From Deltaproteobacteria bacterium (GTDB lineage Bacteria > Bdellovibrionota_B > Oligoflexia > Oligoflexales > Bog-1112), in contig JACKAG010000012.1 of assembly GCA_020635195.1 (NCBI GenBank), forward strand, positions 1 through 62,678: a stretch of DNA of 62,678 nt. The letters are read 5' to 3'. How positions within the stretch are numbered: the first letter of the stretch is position 1; the number at the start of each line of letters is the position of its first letter. The position numbers were made by a program, and so were the translations under genes. This document shows positions 1 through 7,792 of the stretch, in pieces. Below the pieces are notes generated by a model. That model was not told the DNA's origin. It was given only the letters and a program-made list of their open reading frames with translations, and ran no database searches.

Positions 1-114
1 GGGGCTTTGTTTCCGGGGCCGGAGGGTGGGCATTGCCATAAGGGTGAAAAATTCCGTAGGACGTTCCGTAGGTTAAGAGTGAGATCTTAGTAATTGTTGA
101 GACTTTTTTGATTT

Positions 115-143
115 TTGCTATCTTTTTAAGACTTGTGTATACA
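115..143 (+). promoter_or_regulatory. Candidate sigma70-type promoter of the first ankyrin gene
   Basis: A -35-like TTGCTA (115-120) and a -10-like TATACA (138-143) are separated by exactly 17 bases, about 45 bases upstream of the ankyrin start at 188. The match to the consensus is partial and no start site is known, so this is a prediction from spacing and sequence only. The rest of the first 187 bases shows no supported gene. Confidence 0.4.
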
Positions 144-187
144 GGAGTTTAGATAATAGGTAATCTGATCAGGGGAATGATCACAAC

Positions 188-943
188 ATGAAAATTTTAT
201 TATCAGTTTTGTTTGTGCTTTTAGGCAGCAGTCTGGCTATGGGACGCGTGTCCAACCCAGGCGATACAGATCTCGTCAGCGCTGTAAAAAATGGTAACCT
301 TGAGGCTGTGGAGTCGCTTCTTAATAATGGGGTGGATGTGGATGTAAATGCGAATGACGAGAATAACGCCACCCCCCTCCATTGGGCAGCGATGAATGGG
401 CACACAGCTGTTGCAGGGCTTCTCATCGAGAAGGGGGCAGATGTTAATGCGGCTGGGGATGGTAGCTGGACCCCCCTCCATTTGGCAGCGGTGGAGGGGC
501 ACAAAGATGTTGCAGAGCTTCTCATCGCAGCTGGGACGGATGTGAACGCGGTTAACAATGATGGCGACACCCCCCTCCATTGGGCAGCGGTGAATGGGCA
601 CACAGTTTTTGCAGCGCTTCTTATCGCAGCTGGGGCGGATGTGAACGCGGTTGACAGGTTCGGCTTCACCCACTCCAATTATGCAGAATATTATGCCAAA
701 ATAAGATCCCGGAAAGTCCGGAAGCAGCGTTTGAAAAATGCAGGTATCGTAGGTTTAGCATCTGTCGCACTTGTTGGGGCCGTTACTGCTGGATATAACT
801 ACTTTGCAAGCGAGGCAGAATCAGATGAAACTCCTGAGGATGAAATCATCGGGGCTATGGATACCGATATTAGCTCTGTTCTTGATGGTGCAGATCCTTT
901 ACTCCTCCCAGAGTCAGAATCTGATCTTGTGCCAGTCCTCTGA
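188..943 (+). CDS. Secreted ankyrin-repeat protein with C-terminal membrane segment
   Basis: This 251-residue protein begins with a signal peptide (residues 1-19, ending SLAMG). Four ankyrin repeats follow at about 25-58, 59-91, 92-125 and 126-158, with the usual TPLHWAA and LLIAAGADVN signatures. A basic stretch (172-183) precedes one membrane segment (185-207), and the acidic tail runs to the stop. Ankyrin repeats bind other proteins; here they should lie outside the cytoplasm, anchored by the C-terminal helix. The signal peptide closely resembles that of the 57814-59013 protein at the other end of the window, so the two are paralogues. The binding partner is unknown. A weak AGGGG lies 12 bases before the ATG. 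Confidence 0.88.
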   Translation: MKILLSVLFVLLGSSLAMGRVSNPGDTDLVSAVKNGNLEAVESLLNNGVDVDVNANDENNATPLHWAAMNGHTAVAGLLIEKGADVNAAGDGSWTPLHLAAVEGHKDVAELLIAAGTDVNAVNNDGDTPLHWAAVNGHTVFAALLIAAGADVNAVDRFGFTHSNYAEYYAKIRSRKVRKQRLKNAGIVGLASVALVGAVTAGYNYFASEAESDETPEDEIIGAMDTDISSVLDGADPLLLPESESDLVPVL

Positions 944-1187
944 TCCCGGATAATCCATCCTGAAAGGAATAGCGGTCCTCAGTTATGAAGGCTGCTTTTT
1001 TTATATCCAGAGCCTTTTCCGCATCAATCAACAACTTCTCAAAAAGTGTAATCCAAAACGACCGTTTAAGATGACGCACTCCCAGCCACAACCCAACTCA
1101 CGCCAGATCAGGGCCAGAGTGTAATCTTTACTTATCTCCTTTTTCTATGTCATCTAAAACCCTGCTGTAATCGAATTTAGGTGACAT

Positions 1188-1457
1188 TTGAGACTCTGGC
1201 ATGTCTGGTCAAAAGTGAGGGACAGACTCTCTGCAAAAAAATTCGGTGATCTGAATTTCGGAAAGCTGATCCGTTCTCATCGCCAGTCCGGTGACATGAC
1301 GCAATCCGATCTGGCAAAGCTTCTCGGAAGCTCAAAACAGTATATTTCACAGCTGGAAAAAGGTGAACGCCTCGCAAGCGTAGAACAGGTGAAGCGTCTT
1401 GCTGAAGTTTTTGAAATGTCTCCTGGAATTTTTGTTATCCAGGTATTGCAGGGCTAG
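1188..1457 (+). CDS. XRE-family helix-turn-helix regulator
   Basis: An 89-residue protein carrying a single Cro/C1-type helix-turn-helix from about residue 25 to 85, with the typical MTQSDLAKLLG and YISQLEKGER pattern of helices 2 and 3. The start used is TTG; a downstream GTG at 1215 would remove nine residues without touching the domain, so the exact start is uncertain. It lies 70 bases upstream of the vsr-like gene on the same strand. Small XRE proteins beside DNA-modification genes often act as controllers of those genes, so regulation of vsr is plausible but not shown by the sequence. Confidence 0.8.
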   Translation: MRLWHVWSKVRDRLSAKKFGDLNFGKLIRSHRQSGDMTQSDLAKLLGSSKQYISQLEKGERLASVEQVKRLAEVFEMSPGIFVIQVLQG

Positions 1458-1529
1458 GTTAGTAAAGCCGGCCTTGAAGCCTTTTTTCCGGTATTATCCA
1501 GATCCAGTGCAAGATATTAATGAGAGTTG

Positions 1530-2108
1530 ATGTGCTCTGTCACAACGTATCAATACGTAAGAATTCTCAGCCAGAATGACACAAAAGGCGCTCCTGTGGA
1601 TGTTCATCCTTCTAAGATCAGAAGTAAAAATATGTCTTGCATCCGCAGGAAAGGGACTCAGGCTGAGCTGAAGTGTGCGGCTCTTTTCATGAAAATAGGC
1701 CTGAGTTTTCAGGAGCAACTATCTGAAATGAAAGGAAATCCTGACTTTTTTCTGCCTGCTTATAAAACGGTTGTTTTTGTTCATGGTTGTTTCTGGCATG
1801 GACACTCAGCGGGCTGTTTTCGCTGGCCATCTTCCCGCCGGGACTTCTGGTATGGAAAAATCACGAATAATCAGGAGCGTGATGCTCAGATCAGGTCTTT
1901 CTATCAGAATCATGCAGACTGGCGCATGGTGGTCGTCTGGGAATGCTCCCTGAGGGGGAAGTTTAGTCTGGATGAATCGTACCTTACAGTTGTGTTATGG
2001 GACTGGCTGCGGAGTTCTTCTGACTTTCTTGAGATAGCTCCGGTTTCATCTTTTTCGTGGCCAGAGACGGAGGGTGAGCAGGAAAGCTATAACGGATGGT
2101 TGACCTGA
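1530..2108 (+). CDS. vsr: Very-short-patch mismatch repair endonuclease (Vsr)
   Basis: This 192-residue protein is a Vsr-type endonuclease. Vsr nicks DNA 5' of T:G mismatches that arise when 5-methylcytosine deaminates. Family hallmarks are present: RSKNMSCIRRKGT near the N terminus, GNPDFFLP with the metal-binding Asp, FVHGCFWHGH with the conserved histidines, FWYGKI..N..RD, and WRMVVVWECSL. ATG 1530 is used rather than the TTG one codon upstream. The first ~35 residues before the conserved core are longer than in E. coli Vsr (156 residues), so an internal start is possible. No cytosine methyltransferase, the usual partner, occurs in the window. Confidence 0.9.
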   Translation: MCSVTTYQYVRILSQNDTKGAPVDVHPSKIRSKNMSCIRRKGTQAELKCAALFMKIGLSFQEQLSEMKGNPDFFLPAYKTVVFVHGCFWHGHSAGCFRWPSSRRDFWYGKITNNQERDAQIRSFYQNHADWRMVVVWECSLRGKFSLDESYLTVVLWDWLRSSSDFLEIAPVSSFSWPETEGEQESYNGWLT

Positions 2109-2194
2109 ACCTATCTGCCTTTTATCCTCGTTCCGGATGTTAGCATGGATGGGGATACCAGCCTGCTTTGACAGGCAGACCAGAAGGTTCGATC

Positions 2195-3220
2195 ATGGAA
2201 GAGAATACGGTGGTCTTGATCACAGGGGGCTGTGGGTATATCGGAAGCCATGTTGTCAGAGACTTACTGGATTCCGGATTTCAGCCTGTCGTCCTGGATG
2301 ATCTGAGTACAGGAAGACAAGAGTCTCTTCCAGCTCATGTTCCTTTTTATCAGGGCTCCTGTGGAGATGCTGCGCTGCTACGGCGGATTTATCAGGAAAC
2401 AGGCTTCAGAAGTGTTCTGCACTTTGCGGCTTCCATCATTGTTCCTGAATCTATTCGAGACCCTCTTCGCTATTATCATAATAATGTCTCGATGACTCTT
2501 GCTCTGCTGAGGGAGCTGGTTCGTCTCAGAGTCAGAACTTTTGTGCTGTCTTCCAGTGCCGCTGTGTATGGGGATAACCGAAGTGGAGCTATTGATGAAA
2601 ACGCAGAGACAGTTCCGGTTCACCCCTATGGGCGTTCGAAGCTCATGGATGAGTGGATGCTGAGAGATCTGGCGGCTACTTCTGAGATGGATTATGTCAT
2701 TCTGAGATATTTTAATGTTGCAGGTGCAGACCCTGGCCTGCGGACGGGGCAGTGCTCTCCTGTTGCGACTCATCTGGTTAAGATTGCATCTGAAGCGGCA
2801 GTCGGGATCAGATCGGAAGTTATAATTTGTGGAGAGGATTATCCGACTCCGGATGGTAGCTGTATCCGGGATTATGTGCATGTAAGTGATCTTTCCTCTG
2901 CTCATGTGAAAGCTCTGCAATATCTGAAATCCGGGGGGCAGAATGAAATCCTGAATTGTGGCTACAGTAAAGGCTATTCTGTCCGTGAGGTTCTGGACTG
3001 CGTGTTGCGACACGCTCCTGTCCCTTTCTCTGTTGTCTCTGGCCCAAGGCGTCCGGGTGATGTTCCTTGTCTGGTCGCCAGGGCGAATAAGATTTCTGCT
3101 TTGCTGGACTGGAAACCAGAGCATGATTCTCTTGATGAAATTGTCCGTTCTTCCATTTCCTGGGAAGCTGCTATGAAGGCTGCTTCCGGGTCATGGCCTG
3201 TTCAGGCTGTCCCGATATAA
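2195..3220 (+). CDS. galE: UDP-glucose 4-epimerase (GalE)
   Basis: A 341-residue extended short-chain dehydrogenase that interconverts UDP-glucose and UDP-galactose with bound NAD, supplying sugars for surface polysaccharide. The Rossmann motif GGCGYIGSH spans residues 11-19, the serine of the catalytic triad lies in LSSSAAVYG (118-126), and YGRSK gives Tyr145 and Lys149. RYFNVAGA and RDYVHVSDL are typical GalE motifs. ATG 2195 is chosen over the upstream TTG at 2168 because AGAAGG lies 8 to 9 bases before it and the Rossmann fold then starts close to the N terminus. Its 3' end overlaps the end of the convergent phosphatase gene by 30 bases. Confidence 0.93.
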   Translation: MEENTVVLITGGCGYIGSHVVRDLLDSGFQPVVLDDLSTGRQESLPAHVPFYQGSCGDAALLRRIYQETGFRSVLHFAASIIVPESIRDPLRYYHNNVSMTLALLRELVRLRVRTFVLSSSAAVYGDNRSGAIDENAETVPVHPYGRSKLMDEWMLRDLAATSEMDYVILRYFNVAGADPGLRTGQCSPVATHLVKIASEAAVGIRSEVIICGEDYPTPDGSCIRDYVHVSDLSSAHVKALQYLKSGGQNEILNCGYSKGYSVREVLDCVLRHAPVPFSVVSGPRRPGDVPCLVARANKISALLDWKPEHDSLDEIVRSSISWEAAMKAASGSWPVQAVPI

Positions 3221-3997
3221 ATATTGTAGTTCCATAAAGCGGGGATCATGCTGGAACTTTTCAATAAAATTAATATTTTTCATGCGAAATAATGTTTTGT
3301 TGTGGAGATAGTACTCATATTGGGCAGGATTAAGTTTCAGGGTTGGGCCCAAAATATTGACTGTGACCTTTCGTTTTTTCCCATTGATCCACTCTCCTCC
3401 CTGAAGATAGCGTATGGTTAATCCGACAATTCCGGTTCGGTGACGCCCTCCTGTGCAGTGGAATAATACGGGTTCCTGAGAAGAAAGAATCAGGTGCATG
3501 ATTCGCATAAAGTCTTCAATCCCACCATCTTTTTCAGGGTCGTTGATCTCTCCAAAATAGTCGCGAGCACGACTTCCAAGGTATCCGGATGAGTCGATGT
3601 TTTTTGTTGGATTATAAGGATCTTCACCATCCAGATACGTGCGATAGGGGTAGTGGAATGCATGGTAGAACTCGTAGCCATAATCTGTACTCAGTTCATA
3701 TTCCTGTAAGGCAAAATGAGAAAACATAGGGAATTTTCTTCTGAACCCATGACGATTCATGTGTATCACAATTTCAGGTGTTGGTAATTGTCGGGATTTC
3801 ATATAGCTCCAGAGTTTTTTTAGTTCACTGGTTCCAAGGTGAGCAGATCTGTAAATCGTGTGAGCTTCATTGTTAATAAGGACTCCGAAATTGAGAGGTC
3901 CTTGAGGTGAAAAGACTGTTTCTGCAAAAGAAAGATTCATTTGACTAAGGATGCTGAATAGCAGAGCTATGATACTCTGTAAAAATCTTCGTTTCAT
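3191..3997 (-). CDS. Secreted protein tyrosine phosphatase-like protein
   Basis: A 268-residue protein with a signal peptide (1-25, cleavage after SFA). The phosphatase signature HCTGGRHRTG holds the catalytic Cys181 and Arg187 of the HC-x5-R-[ST] loop. A conserved aspartate that could act as general acid lies in the upstream acidic region around 150-158. Cys-based phosphatases of this class remove phosphate from Tyr (or Ser/Thr, or inositol) residues; export suggests a periplasmic or extracellular target. The substrate is unknown. It is transcribed away from the TolC-like gene at 4387 and converges on galE. Its proximity to the cytolysin-like gene makes an effector role possible, but this is inference. 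Confidence 0.85.
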   Translation of the reverse strand: MKRRFLQSIIALLFSILSQMNLSFAETVFSPQGPLNFGVLINNEAHTIYRSAHLGTSELKKLWSYMKSRQLPTPEIVIHMNRHGFRRKFPMFSHFALQEYELSTDYGYEFYHAFHYPYRTYLDGEDPYNPTKNIDSSGYLGSRARDYFGEINDPEKDGGIEDFMRIMHLILSSQEPVLFHCTGGRHRTGIVGLTIRYLQGGEWINGKKRKVTVNILGPTLKLNPAQYEYYLHNKTLFRMKNINFIEKFQHDPRFMELQYLYRDSLNRP

Positions 3998-4187
3998 AAA
4001 TTATCTCCATAAGAATATATTAACTTCAGCTTTTTCGGTCATAGATAGCTTTTTATGAGGATAAATGATGATTTATTTTTTTACATGATGATGCTTCATC
4101 AGAATTTGTTCTAAATGGAAAATAAAAAAGCATAAGCTGTTCGTGTATATATCTTGTGATCTTGCATTGGACTCCAATGTTTCCCGG

Positions 4188-4224
4188 AATCAATTATGAG
4201 AATTATGATTTCTCATAATTGATT
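4188..4224. promoter_or_regulatory. Perfect 15-bp inverted repeat in the divergent intergenic region
   Basis: The arms AATCAATTATGAGAA (4188-4202) and TTCTCATAATTGATT (4210-4224) are exact reverse complements separated by 7 bases. The element lies in the 389-base AT-rich gap between the phosphatase gene (leftward) and the TolC-like gene (rightward), where both promoters must be. No T-run follows on either strand, which argues against an intrinsic terminator and for an operator or a structured leader. I see no other defined element in 3998-4386. Confidence 0.6.
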
Positions 4225-4386
4225 ACCAGGATTTATTATCGATGCGAAATTTATTTTCATGGCGTGCGTGTCCTGCTCTGAAATCCAGTCAGAAAAAATT
4301 CGTATTTTTTGATTTTTCGGTCTTGAAAAATGCCGGATCAGAGGCTAGATTGAGATGTAGAAAATAAGTGTCATCCGGGGATTATT

Positions 4387-5742
4387 ATGTATAAAACTAA
4401 TTTTTTTTTATGGTTTTTTCTGCTCATGGACGCTCAGATTTATGCTGAGGAGATGACAATAAAATCCGAAAATAAAATAACCTATACAGTCCAGGAACTT
4501 ATTGAGAGTGCAAGAAAAAAAAATTACGACATAAGAGCTAATGCTGAAAAAGTTTATCGGGCAAGGCAACGTATTCGGGTTGCTATGGGACGCTTGCTTC
4601 CGAGTCTGAATTTTGGAACTGTTATGGCAGGTGTTCAGCAAAATTATTTTGATCTTGTGCCATCTCTTCTTGGATTTTTATTTCCGGCAAATTGGTTCAG
4701 GTGGAAAGAAAGCAGGTTGTTTTTTCAGGCGGAGAGAAGAAATTATGCTGTTATGATTGCAAACGAGATCAATGCGGTTCAGTCACTTGCTTACCGGATT
4801 CATTCACTCATTTCTCTTGAGCAAATCTATGTTATATACCTCGATAAAGTCGGTAGAGTCGTAAAAATTGCAAAAAAACGGGCGAAATACGGAGAAGACG
4901 CTGTAGATATCACTCTGGAGCTGGAAAATATCGAACTGCGGATGCAGCATGATCTTTCTGTTCTTCGCAATAATATTTCCAGACAGCTGTCCGAACTGGC
5001 AAACTCAATTGCGCTTGATCTTGGCAAAGACTGGGATCAGTTTCATATTGCACCAGTCAGTTTGCCAGATTTATATAAAAAAAGTCCTCTGAGCGCAGAG
5101 GATATGATCGATGATATTATGGAAAAATCTATGGAAAGAAAAGCTCTAAGCTATCTTTTTATGGCTACTAAGTATTCTAAATATAATCGTTCTTTTCAGT
5201 TTCTCTCACCGAACGGAGATGTTGATGGCTCTTTCGGATTTGGCTATTTTGCTTACGTCAATATAGGAAAATCCAGTGAACGAGAAATTAAGATAAAGCA
5301 GGAAGAGTTAGACTCAAATCTTCTGCTTGCAACACGGAAAGCTGTCGCAGATTATAACGCATCTCTTGATCTATATGATCGTAGTATTAAAGGATTTAAT
5401 AATGCCAAGGACTGGTACGAAGTGTTGGTTGCAAAGTTTGAAGAGGGTGGGTCATATGATCCCATGGAGTATATGAGAGCCTTCGAATCTTTACTTGCCT
5501 TTCATTCCAGACTGTATCAGGCTCAGCATTATTATCTTATTTCTAATGCTCAGATTGATCGCTTACGATGGAACTGTCATTATTATAGGGATCTCCTGCA
5601 TATGGCTCCTTCTTCAGAAAGAAAAGATAAGAGAGAAAAGAAAGGAATCTCAAGGATATCCCGATGGATTCACTCTCTGAAAAGGAAAATGGAAGACAGA
5701 GATATTAAAAATGATCTGAAACGCCATAAAATTAGTGTATAA
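4387..5742 (+). CDS. TolC-family outer-membrane efflux-like protein
   Basis: A 451-residue protein with a signal peptide (1-20) and long amphipathic helices rich in Lys, Glu, Ala and Leu, in the two-repeat pattern of TolC/outer-membrane factor proteins. The opening YTVQELIESARKKNYDIRA matches the usual first helix of the family. Such proteins form trimeric channel-tunnels for type I secretion or efflux. No pump or adaptor gene adjoins it, so its partner is elsewhere or absent. The C-terminal ~50 residues are highly basic, which is unusual for the family. It runs convergently into the cytolysin-like gene with only 2 bases between stops. Identity of the family is fairly sure; the cargo is not known. 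Confidence 0.7.
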   Translation: MYKTNFFLWFFLLMDAQIYAEEMTIKSENKITYTVQELIESARKKNYDIRANAEKVYRARQRIRVAMGRLLPSLNFGTVMAGVQQNYFDLVPSLLGFLFPANWFRWKESRLFFQAERRNYAVMIANEINAVQSLAYRIHSLISLEQIYVIYLDKVGRVVKIAKKRAKYGEDAVDITLELENIELRMQHDLSVLRNNISRQLSELANSIALDLGKDWDQFHIAPVSLPDLYKKSPLSAEDMIDDIMEKSMERKALSYLFMATKYSKYNRSFQFLSPNGDVDGSFGFGYFAYVNIGKSSEREIKIKQEELDSNLLLATRKAVADYNASLDLYDRSIKGFNNAKDWYEVLVAKFEEGGSYDPMEYMRAFESLLAFHSRLYQAQHYYLISNAQIDRLRWNCHYYRDLLHMAPSSERKDKREKKGISRISRWIHSLKRKMEDRDIKNDLKRHKISV

Positions 5743-5744
5743 AT

Positions 5745-7502
5745 TTAAAACGATTCTTCCATAAAATCTGTATCCCATTCCATTTTCCAGACCATTGTTG
5801 CCCGGCAGCCATCACGACTTCCGCTGATGCGGACTTCATCCTCCCAGTTGTTCCAGTTGTATGCCTGATTAAGCTGATAATCAAGGGCTGCCTCTACAAT
5901 AAGCCCTTCATGACGACCGTCAACTTCGCTGACTTTAGCTTCAACAGAAAAAGAGTTCCCTGGTTTCTGAACTATCCCTACTAAAGCTCTGTGGTTGGCC
6001 TGTCCATATTCCAGCACTTCACCAGCTTTTGCTTTTCTGATTTCGCCATTGCAGAAAACCGTCGTGACCTCATCACTTTCGCCAGAACGGATTTTCAGGC
6101 AACTTCGAAATTCGCCTGTATCACCGAACAATTCACAAAAACCATTTTCTTTTTCAATCTCAACCCGCTCAAGTGTGACGAAAAGTCCCCAGGTTGCAGG
6201 ATTGATGACATCAGCAACCATCCGACAATCTCGTGCTGTATACTCTGTCTGAAGAATCGGTTGTACCTTACTGGAGTCCAGTACATGTCGAACGGTATAG
6301 GAAATCGGAACCCCTGGATTGGACTTTGAAAAATTGGCACCCTTGACCAACAGCTGTGTCAGATTTGTCATGCTGATACCCTGCTCATCCTGCTGATTCA
6401 GAGCATCCAGAGCATCTTCAGCATTACCCCCAAGCACTATGGCCCTGACGGAGGCTTCATTCAGAATTTCCTGATGTCTGACTTTAAGCTGAGCCTCTAC
6501 TCCAAATCCATATCCATTGAATCGTGCTTTCAGGGCTCCCTCAAGATCTTCATAACTGGCATCACTTTCAAAAAACAGCAGAATTTTACGTCCCCAGGTC
6601 ACGGAAGAGATATATCCGGGAGGATTTCCATCTGAAATATAGTCCGAAAGCTCCGATGTTTCGGTCCCGTCAGGAAAAAAACCCATATGACCATTTTCGG
6701 GAGAAAATGCAACCGTATAGTATTCCTGTGTGAAGTCCACCAGAACCCGGTTCTTCTTATCCGAACGATTAAATTTGAAATCAGTTTCCAGGCCAAGGTT
6801 AAATGATGTATTCAGCCTCAGACCCAGAGCCACATTCAGCTGTTCTGTTGAGTATACCCGGTGCATGTTGTAGCTGAACTTGGCTGGTGTTGGAATACTT
6901 ACATTATCGTTCAGTATTTTCCGGATGGCTTCTGTACTCTGACTCAGTGAGGGATCGGAGAGTTGCGCTGAAAATTGTCCCTGACTTCCGCTTGCAATGA
7001 CCATCGTTATACTGGCAACTTTCCTGCCGGAAACGGGAATTGGGCTGAGGATACCAGAGATCAGAGGACGGGTTTGTACCAGTGATCCGGGCCACAGAGC
7101 ATCTGCATCAGGGTTCATCGCCAAAAAGGCTTCGGGCATATTGACCATATGATATTTCTGAAGTTTGCAGGAAAAAGCAACGCCATTTTCTTCAACCCGT
7201 TCCTGAAGTGGGCAGTAACCTTTTTCATCTTCCTGCCCAGGCTCACAGAGAGGAAAATTCCCCGTTTCTTCCTCTGCCGGAGCCAGCGTCTGCATGTCTT
7301 CAAGAAATAAGGATATTTCGCTCTCTGGTAGCGAGAGCGCTCCGGAAAAAGATGTTTCCGACGTCGCATATTCAGTCTGACTGACCCGGTCGCTGCTGTA
7401 GCGCATATCTGTGGGGCCTCCGCAGGCAGTGATGCAGATCCAGGTAGTTAAGAAGAAATGAAGATGTATTTTGGTAACTTTCTGGAACTTTGTGTAACTC
7501 AT
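5745..7502 (-). CDS. Cholesterol-dependent cytolysin-like lipoprotein, domains 1-3 only
   Basis: A 585-residue relative of thiol-activated cytolysins, proteins that form large membrane pores. A lipoprotein signal ends at ITAC (Cys27). Core CDC motifs appear in order: DALWPGSLVQ (134-143), VDFTQEYYTVAF (255-266), GYISSVTWGR (296-305), RAIVLGGN (353-360) and PGVPISYTVRH (396-406), so the pore-forming domains 1-3 are intact. The last ~160 residues do not contain the cholesterol-binding undecapeptide of domain 4 and instead carry several cysteines and a Trp-rich end, so target recognition must differ. A clear AGGGAG (7511-7516) precedes the ATG. Whether the protein is a toxin, a prey-lysis factor or an immunity-type homologue cannot be told from sequence. 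Confidence 0.85.
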   Translation of the reverse strand: MSYTKFQKVTKIHLHFFLTTWICITACGGPTDMRYSSDRVSQTEYATSETSFSGALSLPESEISLFLEDMQTLAPAEEETGNFPLCEPGQEDEKGYCPLQERVEENGVAFSCKLQKYHMVNMPEAFLAMNPDADALWPGSLVQTRPLISGILSPIPVSGRKVASITMVIASGSQGQFSAQLSDPSLSQSTEAIRKILNDNVSIPTPAKFSYNMHRVYSTEQLNVALGLRLNTSFNLGLETDFKFNRSDKKNRVLVDFTQEYYTVAFSPENGHMGFFPDGTETSELSDYISDGNPPGYISSVTWGRKILLFFESDASYEDLEGALKARFNGYGFGVEAQLKVRHQEILNEASVRAIVLGGNAEDALDALNQQDEQGISMTNLTQLLVKGANFSKSNPGVPISYTVRHVLDSSKVQPILQTEYTARDCRMVADVINPATWGLFVTLERVEIEKENGFCELFGDTGEFRSCLKIRSGESDEVTTVFCNGEIRKAKAGEVLEYGQANHRALVGIVQKPGNSFSVEAKVSEVDGRHEGLIVEAALDYQLNQAYNWNNWEDEVRISGSRDGCRATMVWKMEWDTDFMEESF

Positions 7503-7522
7503 AAAATTAACTCCCTATTTTT

Positions 7523-7546
7523 TATGATTATTCCTGAATAATCATA
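7523..7546. promoter_or_regulatory. 10-bp inverted repeat just upstream of the cytolysin-like gene
   Basis: TATGATTATT (7523-7532) and AATAATCATA (7537-7546) are exact reverse complements around the loop CCTG. The element lies 21 to 44 bases upstream of the cytolysin ATG and just before its Shine-Dalgarno sequence, a position suited to an operator or a 5'-leader hairpin. The remaining intergenic sequence to 7792 is AT-rich and shows nothing else that I can name. Confidence 0.45.
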
Positions 7547-7792
7547 TTTATTCTTCGGGATCTCTCTCTCATGATCTGACCAGGGATAAGGTTTTTATGA
7601 CTTCTGTGACTTCTGCACCTCTTTCAGAAAACGGGAGTTGCAAAAGTCAGATTCCATATCATCATACTCTTATATGCCATAAAAAATTGATCTCTTTAAA
7701 AAGAGGTACGAAAAAGAACAGAACATAATAAGGAGGGGGGCTGTATATAAACTTTTGGAGTTATTGAATGAAGGCAAAGAAGACAAGCCTAC

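Noticed and set aside
1..90. Open frame at the left edge ending in TAG at 88-90
   Set aside because: Thirty codons rich in Arg, Gly and Pro with no recognisable feature; could be the end of an upstream gene but cannot be supported.
1188..2108. Complete restriction-modification system
   Set aside because: Only a controller-like XRE protein and Vsr are present; no methyltransferase or restriction enzyme is in the window.
2378..3124. 248-codon open frame antisense to galE
   Set aside because: Lies fully within a clear GalE gene on the opposite strand; composition is Arg/His-rich as in chance frames.
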